A stretch of DNA of 55,938 nt, taken from CAYYGL01 sp964471235. Lineage in GTDB: Bacteria; Calditrichota; Calditrichia; RBG-13-44-9; J075. The position numbers and the translations under genes were made by a program. Below are positions 34,042 to 42,887 of the stretch, piece after piece (within the stretch, counting starts at the first letter, position 1; the number at the start of each line of letters is the position of its first letter). The notes beneath the pieces were generated by a model that saw only the letters and a program-made list of their open reading frames with translations, was not told where the DNA came from and searched no databases. The stretch covers positions 1-55,938 of the forward strand of contig CAYYGL010000005.1 in NCBI GenBank assembly GCA_964471235.1, given 5' to 3'.

Positions 34042-36519
34042 ATGAAGTATTCTCTTATGATGCTTGCCCTGATGTTCCTCTACAGTGGTAGGGGCTATGC
34101 CCAGGGAGATGTTATTTTTTTCTCGGAAAGTCCCAACAATCAATATTATGATTACTCCTTTGGTTTTGACACCGGGAATTGTTTTTTGGAAACAACCGGA
34201 CCCACCGGTGACAAATTTCCGGTGGATAGTAATCACCCCTACCAGGGGACACACAGCTTACGACTGCACTGGCGTTCCTCATCCATTGGAGACTGGGGTA
34301 TTGCGGTGGCTTCTGTTGATTGGGTGGCTTACGATTTAACCCAGTATGACAGCATTACCTACTTTATCAATGCTTCCCAGGCTATTGCCCCGGTAGATTT
34401 GCCGGATATGGCATTGGAAGATATCAACAATCATAAGAGCAGCCGGGTGTGGATTGGCAACTATTTTTCCGGTGTGGATAATGACAGCATCACCTGGCAG
34501 AAAGTGAGCATTCCGATTTCTGCTTTTCATCCGGGACCGGAGAATGCCGATTTCACTCATATTAAAACCATTTATCATTACAAACGCACAGCGGATAATG
34601 TCGATCACCTGGTATGGGTGGATGAGATTCGAGCGGTTCAGGCGATGGGGGGCGGGGGAACGCTCCCAAACCCTCCCCAGGGTGTGGCCGCCCAGGGTTA
34701 CGACAGCCGCATTGACCTGCGCTGGCGATTTAATCCCGATCCGAATATTTTCGGATATCATGTTTACCGGTCCGCTCTGCCGGGTGGTAATTTTACCCGC
34801 CTGACCTCCTCTCCTCACCAGGTTCATCTTTACAGCGATTTTTTTGGTCAGAACAATCAAACCTACTACTACTATATTACCACGGTCAATTATGCCCTGG
34901 AAGAATCTTCTCCTTCCGATACGGTCTCTGCCACCTCAGCTGCCATGACGGATGATGAACTACTCACTTCGGTTCAGGAAGCTGCCTTTCGTTATTTTTA
35001 TGATTACGGACACCCGGTGAGTGGTCTGGCGCGGGAGCGGTTGGGGTCCGGGGATGTTTGCACCTCCGGGGGCACCGGTTTTGGGGTGATGTCACTCATT
35101 GTCGGGTCGGAACGGGGATTTATCAGCCGTGATTCTGCCGCGGCACGCACGTTGAAAATTATTCGTTTTTTGCAGGACACCGCCAGTCGATATCATGGCG
35201 CCTGGTCCCACTGGATAAACGGGGCAACCGGTGAAACCATCCCTTTCAGCCAGTTTGATGATGGCGGCGACCTGGTGGAGACCGCTTATTTGATACAGGG
35301 GTTGCTGACTGCCCGACAGTATTATCAACAGACTAACCCGGTGGAAACCGAAATCCGCGACCGCATCGATCAACTCTGGCAGGAAGTAGAGTGGGATTGG
35401 TACCGACGCTATCCTAATGGAAATGTGTTGTATTGGCACTGGTCTCCGAACTTCGGATGGCTAATTAATTTACCCATCCGGGGCTATAACGAAGCGCATA
35501 TTGTGTATTTGCTGGCAGTTGCCTCTCCTACCCATGGCATCCCACCGCTGCTATATCACCAGGGGTGGGCAAGGTCCGGGGCATATCCGTACCTTAATGG
35601 GAACGATTTTTACGGCTACCATCAATGGGTCGGCGTCGATTACGGCGGACCACTTTTTTTCACCCACTATTCCTACATGGGATTTGATCCCCGCGATAAG
35701 GCAGATTATTACGCTAACTATTTTGAAAATAGTAAGAACATTTCATTAATTAATCGCACCTATTGCATCAATAATCCGCAAAATCATACCGGTTACGATT
35801 CACTTTCCTGGGGGCTTACCGCCAGCGATGATCCCTGGGGATACAGTGCCCATGCTCCCTTTAGCAATGATAACGGTACCATCACTCCTACTGCTGCCCT
35901 CAGTGCCATGCCTTATCTTCCCGAAGAATCGATGGCAACTTTGAACTACTTTTACCACACCCTGGGTGCAAGTCTTTGGGGGGAATTCGGTTTTAAAGAT
36001 GCTTTCAACCCGGATCAGAATTGGTATGCTGCCAGCTATATTGCTATAGACCAGGGACCCATTGTCGTGATGATAGAGAATTACCGGACTCAGCTTTGCT
36101 GGAATTTATTTATGGCGAATCCGGAAATTCAACCGATGTTGACTGCGCTGGGATTTACCCCTACCCGTATAAAGGATACCGGGGGGTTGGCGCCCAATCA
36201 ATTTGCCCTGTTCCAGAATTATCCCAATCCGTTTAATCCGGAAACAGCTATTAGCTATCGTATTTCGATTGTCAGTTCCGTAGATTTATCAATCTACACA
36301 GTGCTCGGTCAAAAGGTCAGAACCCTTGTAAAAGAACACAAAGCTGCCGGTCGTTACACCGTGCAATGGGACGGCAGAGATGACAGGGGGGGAGCAGTTG
36401 CCAGTGGGGTTTATTTCTATCGGCTTGGGGTAACCCCACTACCGGGAAAAAGTTCGAACACTCCCGGCCATGGGCGTAAACAATACGTTTTTACCCGTAA
36501 AATGTTGTTGGTACGGTAA
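34042..36519 (+). CDS. GH144-type endo-beta-glucanase with FN3 and type IX sorting domain
   Basis: 825-aa secreted enzyme. ATG at 34042 has AGGAG 10 bases upstream; a TTG two codons earlier is too close to it. Signal peptide ends near GYAQ. Order: jelly-roll carbohydrate-binding-like region (about 25-205), fibronectin III (about 210-300), PF10091 catalytic domain (about 310-690), C-terminal sorting domain with NYPNPFNP at 726-733. The motif D406-x3-D410-x2-E413 (DDGGDLVE) matches the acidic set reported for the Chitinophaga GH144 endo-beta-1,2-glucanase, and SGGTGFGVMSLIVGSERGFISR and IDQGPIVVMIENYR agree with the family. It should cut beta-1,2-glucan at or outside the cell surface; specificity is inferred from family. 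Confidence 0.82.
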   Translation: MKYSLMMLALMFLYSGRGYAQGDVIFFSESPNNQYYDYSFGFDTGNCFLETTGPTGDKFPVDSNHPYQGTHSLRLHWRSSSIGDWGIAVASVDWVAYDLTQYDSITYFINASQAIAPVDLPDMALEDINNHKSSRVWIGNYFSGVDNDSITWQKVSIPISAFHPGPENADFTHIKTIYHYKRTADNVDHLVWVDEIRAVQAMGGGGTLPNPPQGVAAQGYDSRIDLRWRFNPDPNIFGYHVYRSALPGGNFTRLTSSPHQVHLYSDFFGQNNQTYYYYITTVNYALEESSPSDTVSATSAAMTDDELLTSVQEAAFRYFYDYGHPVSGLARERLGSGDVCTSGGTGFGVMSLIVGSERGFISRDSAAARTLKIIRFLQDTASRYHGAWSHWINGATGETIPFSQFDDGGDLVETAYLIQGLLTARQYYQQTNPVETEIRDRIDQLWQEVEWDWYRRYPNGNVLYWHWSPNFGWLINLPIRGYNEAHIVYLLAVASPTHGIPPLLYHQGWARSGAYPYLNGNDFYGYHQWVGVDYGGPLFFTHYSYMGFDPRDKADYYANYFENSKNISLINRTYCINNPQNHTGYDSLSWGLTASDDPWGYSAHAPFSNDNGTITPTAALSAMPYLPEESMATLNYFYHTLGASLWGEFGFKDAFNPDQNWYAASYIAIDQGPIVVMIENYRTQLCWNLFMANPEIQPMLTALGFTPTRIKDTGGLAPNQFALFQNYPNPFNPETAISYRISIVSSVDLSIYTVLGQKVRTLVKEHKAAGRYTVQWDGRDDRGGAVASGVYFYRLGVTPLPGKSSNTPGHGRKQYVFTRKMLLVR

Positions 36520-36779
36520 TATCAGGGGTGGGGTTGCTCCCAGGCAACTCAAAGTGATCATTGGTACTATAAATTAGCAGAAAAACAATTCTGGTCTGTT
36601 TCCCAACCCCGGTTTTCTTCGAATAAAATGATCCACTGCAAATAAAGGAATTGCATGTCTCTCGTTTATCGGTTAAGTTTATCGCCAGGATGAAAATCGG
36701 GATTGTTCCTGGTAATTTTATAGCAGAAAAATTTGATAGAATGCCGGGAAAAACATAGCAAAAAACTTAAAAACTGCCG

Positions 36780-37385
36780 ATGCTTGAAACGGATTCTTTA
36801 CGGAAACGCGCCCAAAAGGGCATGACCTACCCGGAATATTTGAACAACATGAAAAAGAAAGCTGCCCAAACCGGGGCGGTAAGTTTGGACGAAGATCCCT
36901 TGATATATTATACGCGCCTTAACTTTCAGCGTTCAGCGCGTCTCGAAAAAACATACCGGCTGTCCGATAAGTTACGGACACTCCTTCGCCGGATAGACAA
37001 ACCCCAGTTGTGGATGGTGCTCACGGAAGCCTGGTGCGGCGATTCCGCTCAATCACTCCCGATGATAAGCAAAATGGCAAAAGAGAATCCTCGAATTGAA
37101 CTTCGGATATTACTGCGGGATGAGAATCCCGACATTATGAACCAATATCTGACCAATGGAAAACAAGGGATTCCCAAACTGGTGGTGTTTGATAAAACCG
37201 GAAATGAATTGTTTACCTGGGGACCTCGTCCCCGGGAAGCCGCAGAATTGTTTGCCCGCTTACAGCATGAAGGGTGGGAGAAGGGGGATATTTACCAGGA
37301 ATTACACAAATGGTATGCCCGGGATAAAGGGAAGTCAATCGAGCATGAGTTCATAGAGATATTAAATGCACATCTGAAAACGTAA
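36780..37385 (+). CDS. Thioredoxin-like protein
   Basis: 201-aa cytoplasmic protein of the thioredoxin superfamily (PF14595-like). The beta-strand WMVLTEAWCGDSAQSLP carries the single active-site cysteine in W-C-G-D-S; the second cysteine of a classical CxxC is Ser, and there is no other Cys. The cis-proline loop appears at GIPKLVVFDKTG. Such proteins can act as monothiol reductants or have lost redox activity. Relatives often begin near M-T-Y-x-E-Y, so the ATG at 36822, behind AAAGGG, may be the true start and would shorten it by 14 residues. The gene stands alone, with 260 bases before and 224 after it. Confidence 0.75.
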   Translation: MLETDSLRKRAQKGMTYPEYLNNMKKKAAQTGAVSLDEDPLIYYTRLNFQRSARLEKTYRLSDKLRTLLRRIDKPQLWMVLTEAWCGDSAQSLPMISKMAKENPRIELRILLRDENPDIMNQYLTNGKQGIPKLVVFDKTGNELFTWGPRPREAAELFARLQHEGWEKGDIYQELHKWYARDKGKSIEHEFIEILNAHLKT

Positions 37386-37609
37386 GCCACAGCGCAACCG
37401 AATCTCCCAAAAAATAGTTTGCAAACACTCCTTGCTTGATGTCATATTACCAGGGTGCGAAAACAATATCGTTTCAACCTGGATAACCTTATAATTTTCA
37501 TTTACCATAACCGAGGGTAAACGGAACAAGTTAGATAGCATTCCTCTAAATTTTTTAAGATTCACCCAACAAAAGCTGAATTCACCAGAAAGCAGTCGTT
37601 GAGGTCTAC

Positions 37610-38710
37610 ATGTTTGGTTACCGTTTTACAGAATACATCCCCGATGATTCCGGGAAGAGTACCTTCGAACAATTGCTGGATTTGTTCCTGCAAATTCTTA
37701 CCCATACTGCCGGGGATGTGGCGGAAGCGCTGCACTGGTTGAACCTGCTGGATCGAAAATATGGTTTAACGACTGATGAATACGGGATGGGGGACTTTAT
37801 TCAGGAATTAAAAGATAAGGGATATATTCGGGATGACGATTCCGGTGGCGGCACTTTTATCATGACTGCCAAATCGGAACAGACCATCCGGAAACGCTCC
37901 CTGGAAGAGATTTTCGGGAAGTTAAAAAAAGTCCGCCGGGGACAGCACCGCTCCCCTTACGCCGGCATGGGGGATGAACCGACCACGGACCGCCGGGAAT
38001 TTCAATTCGGGGACACCCTGGATCAAATCGATATGACCGATTCGATCCGCAACGCTCAGATTCATCATGGAATACGCGATTTTAAACTAACCGAAAGAGA
38101 CCTGGAGGTGGTGGAAAACGAATACCTCACCCAAACCTCCACGGTGTTGATGATTGACATCTCCCACTCCATGATTCTCTACGGTGAAGACCGCATTACC
38201 CCTGCTAAAAAAGTCGCCATGGCGCTTTCAGAGTTAATCACCACCCGATACCCAAAAGATACCCTGGATGTGCTGGTCTTTGGAGATGATGCCTGGCAGA
38301 TTGAAATAAAAGACCTGCCCTACCTGCAGGCAGGACCGTATTATACCAACACCGTGGCAGGACTGGAACTGGCGATGGACATTCTGCGCAGACGAAAAAC
38401 GACCAATAAGCAAATCTTTATGATCACCGATGGCAAACCGACCTGCTTAAAGGAAGGTTTAAAATATTACAAAAATCCGTTCGGATTGGATCGGAGAATT
38501 ATCAACCGTACCCTGCGCCTTGCCAGGCAGTGTCGAAAGCTGCATATTCCCATCACCACCTTTATGGTAGCCCGTGATCCCTACTTGCAGCAATTTGTGC
38601 GGGAATTTACCCAGGTGAACAACGGCAGGGCTTTTTACAGCAGTTTAAAAGGATTGGGAGAGTATCTGTTTGAAGACTATATTCGAAATCGTCGTCGGCG
38701 GGTAAGGTAA
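37610..38710 (+). CDS. VWA-domain protein (MoxR partner)
   Basis: 366-aa cytoplasmic protein with a C-terminal von Willebrand A domain. The metal-binding MIDAS motif D183-x-S185-x-S187 (MIDISHSM) is intact, with TDG near 290. The N-terminal part (1-170) is charged and mostly helical, with no recognised domain. It is followed 95 bases later by a MoxR-type AAA+ ATPase; this pairing is known for chaperone-like systems that insert metals or mature protein complexes, and in magnesium-chelatase relatives. The client is unknown. Confidence 0.85.
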   Translation: MFGYRFTEYIPDDSGKSTFEQLLDLFLQILTHTAGDVAEALHWLNLLDRKYGLTTDEYGMGDFIQELKDKGYIRDDDSGGGTFIMTAKSEQTIRKRSLEEIFGKLKKVRRGQHRSPYAGMGDEPTTDRREFQFGDTLDQIDMTDSIRNAQIHHGIRDFKLTERDLEVVENEYLTQTSTVLMIDISHSMILYGEDRITPAKKVAMALSELITTRYPKDTLDVLVFGDDAWQIEIKDLPYLQAGPYYTNTVAGLELAMDILRRRKTTNKQIFMITDGKPTCLKEGLKYYKNPFGLDRRIINRTLRLARQCRKLHIPITTFMVARDPYLQQFVREFTQVNNGRAFYSSLKGLGEYLFEDYIRNRRRRVR

Positions 38711-38805
38711 GAGAGGGGAGGGGGGAGCCGTAACGGACCGACAAACCTTGTTGTATCAGTAACCGAGAGACGGAACTTGGTGAGTCTACACAGGAGAACT
38801 GAAAT

Positions 38806-40329
38806 ATGTTTACACAAGAAGATATACAAAAGATTAAAACACTGGGTGATTTAAAAGCAAGCGGATATCATCCCCGTTCAATCAAAGATGAACTGCGGGA
38901 AAATTTAATTGGCAAACTGCGCCGGAAGGAATCGTTGTTTGAGGGCATTATCGGGTATGAAGGCACGGTAATCCCGGATATCGAACGGGCGATTCTCTCC
39001 CGGCATAACATCCTGCTGTTGGGGTTGCGGGGGCAGGCAAAGACACGCATCGCCCGCCAGATGGTGGAACTGTTGGATGAATATGTGCCGGTCGTGGAAG
39101 GTGCCGAATTAAATGACGATCCGCTGAGTCCCATCTCCCGGTATGCAAACGATTTAATCAAGGAGTTGCAGGACAGCACGCCCATTGAGTGGCTGCATCG
39201 CAGTGAACGTTATACCGAGAAACTGGCAACCCCGGATGTATCGGTGGCGGATTTAATCGGCGATACAGACCCCATTAAAGCTGCCACCCTGAAACTGCCT
39301 TATTCCGATGAACGGGTGATTCATTTCGGTTTGGTGCCCCGGTCGCATCGTGGTATTTTTGTGATTAATGAATTGCCGGACTTGCAGGCACGCATTCAGG
39401 TTGCCCTCTTTAATATTTTGCAGGAAGAAGATATTCAGATTCGGGGATTTAAATTGCGGATACCGCTGGACATCCAGTTTGTGTTTACTGCCAACCCGGA
39501 AGATTATACCAACCGCGGTTCCATTGTTACCCCGCTGAAGGATCGGATTGACAGCCAAATCCTGACCCACTACCCCAAAACCATTCAGGTCGCTCGCAAG
39601 ATAACCGAGCAGGAATCCCATCTGGCACCTGAGCAGCAACACCGGGTAAAGATATCAGAAATTGCCAAAGAATTGATTGAACAAATTGCCTTTGAAGCCC
39701 GGCAAAGCGAGTATGTGGATTCCCGCAGCGGCGTCTCGGCACGGCTGACGATCTCTGCTTATGAGAATCTGGTCAGCGCTGCGGAGCGCCGGGCGTTGCT
39801 GTTTGATGAAGAAGCCGTTTCCGTGCGTATTACCGATTTTTGGGGCGTTATCCCTGCCATCACCGGAAAAATCGAACTGGTTTACGAAGGTGAGCAGGAA
39901 GGACCCGCCAAAGTGGCGCAAATTCTGATCGGCAAAGCGATCCGCACCCTCTTCCCGTCACTCTTTCCGGACCCGGAACAATTCAAGAAAGATGAAAAAC
40001 ACAATCCTTATCAACTGATTGCCGATTGGTTTGGCAGGGGAAATCAAATTGATTTGCTGACCGATATCCCGACCTCCCGGTATCGGGAAATTTTGCTTAG
40101 CATCCCGGGTTTGGAACAATTGGTCCGAAAATATCAGCCGAAAGCCGACGAAGATACGAGATTCTTTTTAATGGAGTTTGCCCTGCATGGATTAGCGGAA
40201 TACTCTTTCATCAGCAAATACCTGGTGGATGCCGGTATTCAATTTCGGGATCTGCTGAGCAGCATGTTTACCCTGGGGGATCAAGAGGATGATACCGACA
40301 AACTCTCGGATTTAGACTTTTATGGTTAG
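38806..40329 (+). CDS. MoxR/ChlI-type AAA+ ATPase
   Basis: 507-aa AAA+ ATPase of the magnesium-chelatase-subunit-I/MoxR group. The P-loop reads G73-LRG-Q-A-K79-T80. The sensor region FVFTANPEDYTNRGSIVTPLKDRID resembles magnesium chelatase-related proteins, and FVINELPDLQARIQVALFNILQEED gives the Walker B surroundings (acidic position N-E). It is longer than typical MoxR (about 330) because of a C-terminal extension from residue 370. It should drive ATP-dependent remodelling together with the preceding VWA protein. Its end overlaps the following crotonase gene by 8 bases, suggesting translational coupling. The substrate is unknown. Confidence 0.85.
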   Translation: MFTQEDIQKIKTLGDLKASGYHPRSIKDELRENLIGKLRRKESLFEGIIGYEGTVIPDIERAILSRHNILLLGLRGQAKTRIARQMVELLDEYVPVVEGAELNDDPLSPISRYANDLIKELQDSTPIEWLHRSERYTEKLATPDVSVADLIGDTDPIKAATLKLPYSDERVIHFGLVPRSHRGIFVINELPDLQARIQVALFNILQEEDIQIRGFKLRIPLDIQFVFTANPEDYTNRGSIVTPLKDRIDSQILTHYPKTIQVARKITEQESHLAPEQQHRVKISEIAKELIEQIAFEARQSEYVDSRSGVSARLTISAYENLVSAAERRALLFDEEAVSVRITDFWGVIPAITGKIELVYEGEQEGPAKVAQILIGKAIRTLFPSLFPDPEQFKKDEKHNPYQLIADWFGRGNQIDLLTDIPTSRYREILLSIPGLEQLVRKYQPKADEDTRFFLMEFALHGLAEYSFISKYLVDAGIQFRDLLSSMFTLGDQEDDTDKLSDLDFYG

Positions 40330-41071
40330 TTTAGAACGTCTGGAAAAGGTGGCTATCATCCGCCTCAACCGCCCGGAAGTGCACCATGCCATCAATCAAG
40401 AGATGATGGGGCGGTTGACAACGATTTTAGATGAGGTAGAGGCATCTCCCCAAATTCTCACTATCATTTTGACTGCCGCCGGGACAGAAAGTTTTTGCGC
40501 CGGCGGCGATCTCCGTTATTTTGCCACCCTGACCACCCGGGAAGCCTGCCTAAAAATGTCACAGCGCATGCAGGGAATACTCAACCGCTTGTACGAAGGG
40601 GAACGGGTGGTGATAGCTGCTGTCAATGGTCAGGCGCTCGGTGGGGGATGTGAAATCATCACCGCCTGTCACCTGCGCATCGCTGCCGAACATGCAACGT
40701 TTACTTTTCGACAGGCGCCCAATGGCATCATCACTGGTTGGGGTGGCGGGAAACGCCTTTTGGAACAATTGCCCAAAATGACTGCTTTACGCTTTCTGCT
40801 CACTGGTGAAAAGTTTGATGCCCGGGAAGCGCTGCGCATCGGGTTTATTCACCGCATTACACCGGCGGGCCATTTGCTTAGCGAAGCGCTGTCGCTGGCG
40901 GAAAAAATCAATCAACATCCTCCCGAAGCCGTGAGATCATTTCTTGCGCTTGCCAGAAACTCCGCTTCACTCTCCCCTGCTGACCTCATAAAATGGGAAA
41001 CTGACCGTTTTGCCGATTTATGGATGTCACCCCCCTTCCGGGAGGTTCTCAAGCGCTACCGGGAAGGATAG
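40322..41071 (+). CDS. Enoyl-CoA hydratase/isomerase (crotonase) family protein
   Basis: 249-aa crotonase-fold protein. Oxyanion-hole residues are seen in CAGGDLRYF and ALGGGCEI, and the Glu of GGGCE corresponds to the first catalytic acid of enoyl-CoA hydratase. The second acid is not conserved: the usual F-G-Q-P-E segment reads F-R-Q-A-P-N-G here, while GWGGGKRL is typical. It may therefore act as an isomerase, decarboxylase or lyase and not a hydratase. The start overlaps the MoxR gene by 8 bases, which places a CoA enzyme in the VWA-MoxR unit. Function within the group is inferred only. Confidence 0.8.
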   Translation: MVSLERLEKVAIIRLNRPEVHHAINQEMMGRLTTILDEVEASPQILTIILTAAGTESFCAGGDLRYFATLTTREACLKMSQRMQGILNRLYEGERVVIAAVNGQALGGGCEIITACHLRIAAEHATFTFRQAPNGIITGWGGGKRLLEQLPKMTALRFLLTGEKFDAREALRIGFIHRITPAGHLLSEALSLAEKINQHPPEAVRSFLALARNSASLSPADLIKWETDRFADLWMSPPFREVLKRYREG

Positions 41072-41257
41072 AGAATCCCGGCAGCAATCCCGATTTGCCG
41101 CTCTGGTATTCATTTTCCACCACTGCCACCTCCGGCAAAACCCAACCAAGGGCGCCTTTGGAATAGGAACAAAGAAATCGGTTGTTTCAATCCTTCCATA
41201 ATATTATTATTGGCATTCAATTAGCGAAAAGATTATACCAATTTGAACGTAAAGGGA

Positions 41258-41797
41258 ATGGATTTGGAAAAGAAGAAACGGTACGGAGTGATCACCGCCA
41301 TTATTTTGATTATCATCATCATTGACCACCTCACCAAAATTATTGCCAAAACCACTTTAAAATATAGCGCACCGAAAATTTACCTGGGGGATTTCTTTCG
41401 CTTCCAATATGCAGAAAATACCGGCGCCATGCTGGGGCTTGGTTCCAGCCTGCCCGAGAACGTTCGTTTCTGGCTGTTGACGGTTGTCGTTGGGATTTTG
41501 TTGTTGGTGTTGCTGGGGTATGTGCTGTTTGGCAGACACCTGACCCGCGTGCAGATTATCAGTCTTTCTTTAATTTCCGGGGGCGGGCTAAGCAATTTCC
41601 TGGACCGGATTATCAACAATGGCAGGGTAGTGGATTTTATGAATATGGGAATTGGCTGGCTGCGCACCGGCATCTTTAATGTGGCGGATGTGATGATTAT
41701 GATTGGAATGGGGCTTATTCTGCTCTTTGGTATTCGTAAGCCCCATTCCAAAATGGTTCCGGAACAGGGGGCGGAAGGAGAACAACAAAAAAGTTAA
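41258..41797 (+). CDS. lspA: Lipoprotein signal peptidase (signal peptidase II)
   Basis: 179-aa inner-membrane aspartyl protease that removes signal peptides from prolipoproteins after lipidation. Four hydrophobic segments are seen, and the conserved boxes are present: AENTGAMLGLG, SNFLDRI with GRVVDF (first catalytic Asp region) and FNVADV (second catalytic Asp). The ATG at 41258 gives the normal short N terminus (MDLEKKKRYG); a TTG at 41243 would add five residues. Neither has a well-spaced ribosome site. The C-terminal 20 residues are polar. Consistent with the lipoproteins predicted in this window. Confidence 0.92.
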   Translation: MDLEKKKRYGVITAIILIIIIIDHLTKIIAKTTLKYSAPKIYLGDFFRFQYAENTGAMLGLGSSLPENVRFWLLTVVVGILLLVLLGYVLFGRHLTRVQIISLSLISGGGLSNFLDRIINNGRVVDFMNMGIGWLRTGIFNVADVMIMIGMGLILLFGIRKPHSKMVPEQGAEGEQQKS

Positions 41798-41829
41798 AAC
41801 CCGGAAAAAACAGGCTGGGATATGCGCTA

Positions 41830-42642
41830 TCAGATAAACTCGTAGGAATAATATATGCGTCGGATGTTCTTTTTCCGGGCATATTCTTCAACGTCCGATT
41901 CAGAGATCATGTGAGTAACCAAAATCGGAAACAATTCTCCTTCAAAGGTGCCTTCCAGGGGTCTCACCTTTTTCCGTAAAAAAGTGGATATTTTTTTCTT
42001 GGAAAGTTGCGACTTGGCTTCCCCCACAATCAGCACCTTTTGCCCGTTCTGTCGTCCCATTCCGATGATATTCATTTCAATCGCTCTGCCGCTGCGATCC
42101 GTTACGAATCTGCGCACCAGCGTTTCTTCCACCTCAATCCCGAATTCCTTTTTCAACAAGGTGGGAAGATACTTATACGCTTCATTTTCAAGCATGTACC
42201 CTACGGTATGGCTGAGCCCTCCCACCTCAGCGCGGGTCTTGGCATGTTCTTTAACCAATTCTTTTAATTCGTTCTGAGTCTGTATAATGGCGAGTTCAGT
42301 CCTTTTCTGTGCTTCTGTTAACTCTTCTACCCGCTGTTCGGTACGTTTCTGCGCCTCGGCTAATTCTTCAAGTCGCAGGTCCGTACGTTTTTGAGCCTCG
42401 GCTAATTCTTCAAGTCGGAGGTCAGTTCGTCTCTGAATCTCGACCAATTCTTCAAGTCGGAGGTCCGTACGTTTTTGAGCATCAGCTAATTCTCTAACAA
42501 TTTCTTTTAGTTCATTGAATTCATTCTTCGTGACCGTTTCTTCCCGCTGCCGTTCGATTTCTTCCAACAATGCAATTAATACACCCCGTAGATGCGGCTC
42601 TACTTCTTCCAATTTTTTGATAATGGCGACACTGACAGACAT
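41830..42642 (-). CDS. Coiled-coil protein with PD-(D/E)XK nuclease-like C terminus
   Basis: 270-aa protein. The ATG at 42642 with GGGA upstream is preferred over a TTG 36 bases earlier. Residues 1-57 are helical and charged. Residues 58-113 are four 14-residue repeats of the form R-T-D-L-R-L-E-E-L-A-E-A-Q-K, ideal for a coiled coil; helix continues to about 145. The C-terminal part (150-270) has E189 and E208-A-K210 in a beta-hairpin context (KVLIVGEAKSQL), the pattern of the PD-(D/E)XK nuclease fold. It resembles DUF3782-type proteins of unknown function known from thermophiles and cyanobacteria. DNA binding or cleavage is inference. It converges with lspA (32 bases apart). Confidence 0.7.
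   Translation of the reverse strand: MSVSVAIIKKLEEVEPHLRGVLIALLEEIERQREETVTKNEFNELKEIVRELADAQKRTDLRLEELVEIQRRTDLRLEELAEAQKRTDLRLEELAEAQKRTEQRVEELTEAQKRTELAIIQTQNELKELVKEHAKTRAEVGGLSHTVGYMLENEAYKYLPTLLKKEFGIEVEETLVRRFVTDRSGRAIEMNIIGMGRQNGQKVLIVGEAKSQLSKKKISTFLRKKVRPLEGTFEGELFPILVTHMISESDVEEYARKKNIRRIYYSYEFI
42304..42471 (-). repeat. Four 42-bp in-frame tandem repeats
   Basis: DNA behind the 14-residue coiled-coil units of the nuclease-like gene. The middle two units are nearly identical at the DNA level, indicating recent duplication; copy number may vary between strains. Confidence 0.75.
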
Positions 42643-42802
42643 CTTTTTTCCCGCTGTTATCGTAACTAAAGACAGCAATTAGTTGGTAATAATATAATAT
42701 CTCTGCATTGGTGTTTCCAAGAAAAATGAATCTTGTCCGGGGCAATTGTTAAATACTTTTGCCCCTATTCAGCGATATGGCTCACCCCAAAACAACGTCA
42801 CT

Positions 42803-42822
42803 CCCAACGGGATCACGTTGGG
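42803..42822 (-). terminator. Candidate terminator of the CLC gene
   Basis: CCCAACG (42803-42809) and CGTTGGG (42816-42822) form a 7-bp stem with a GGATCA loop, 66 bases beyond the CLC stop. On the minus strand a short T-rich stretch (GTTGTTTT) follows about 8 bases later. Plausible but weak. Confidence 0.45.
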
Positions 42823-42887
42823 ACAGGTTATGGCAGAGTTCCTTACAGAGCGAAACATTCAGGATAAACTAAATATGATCCACCGGT

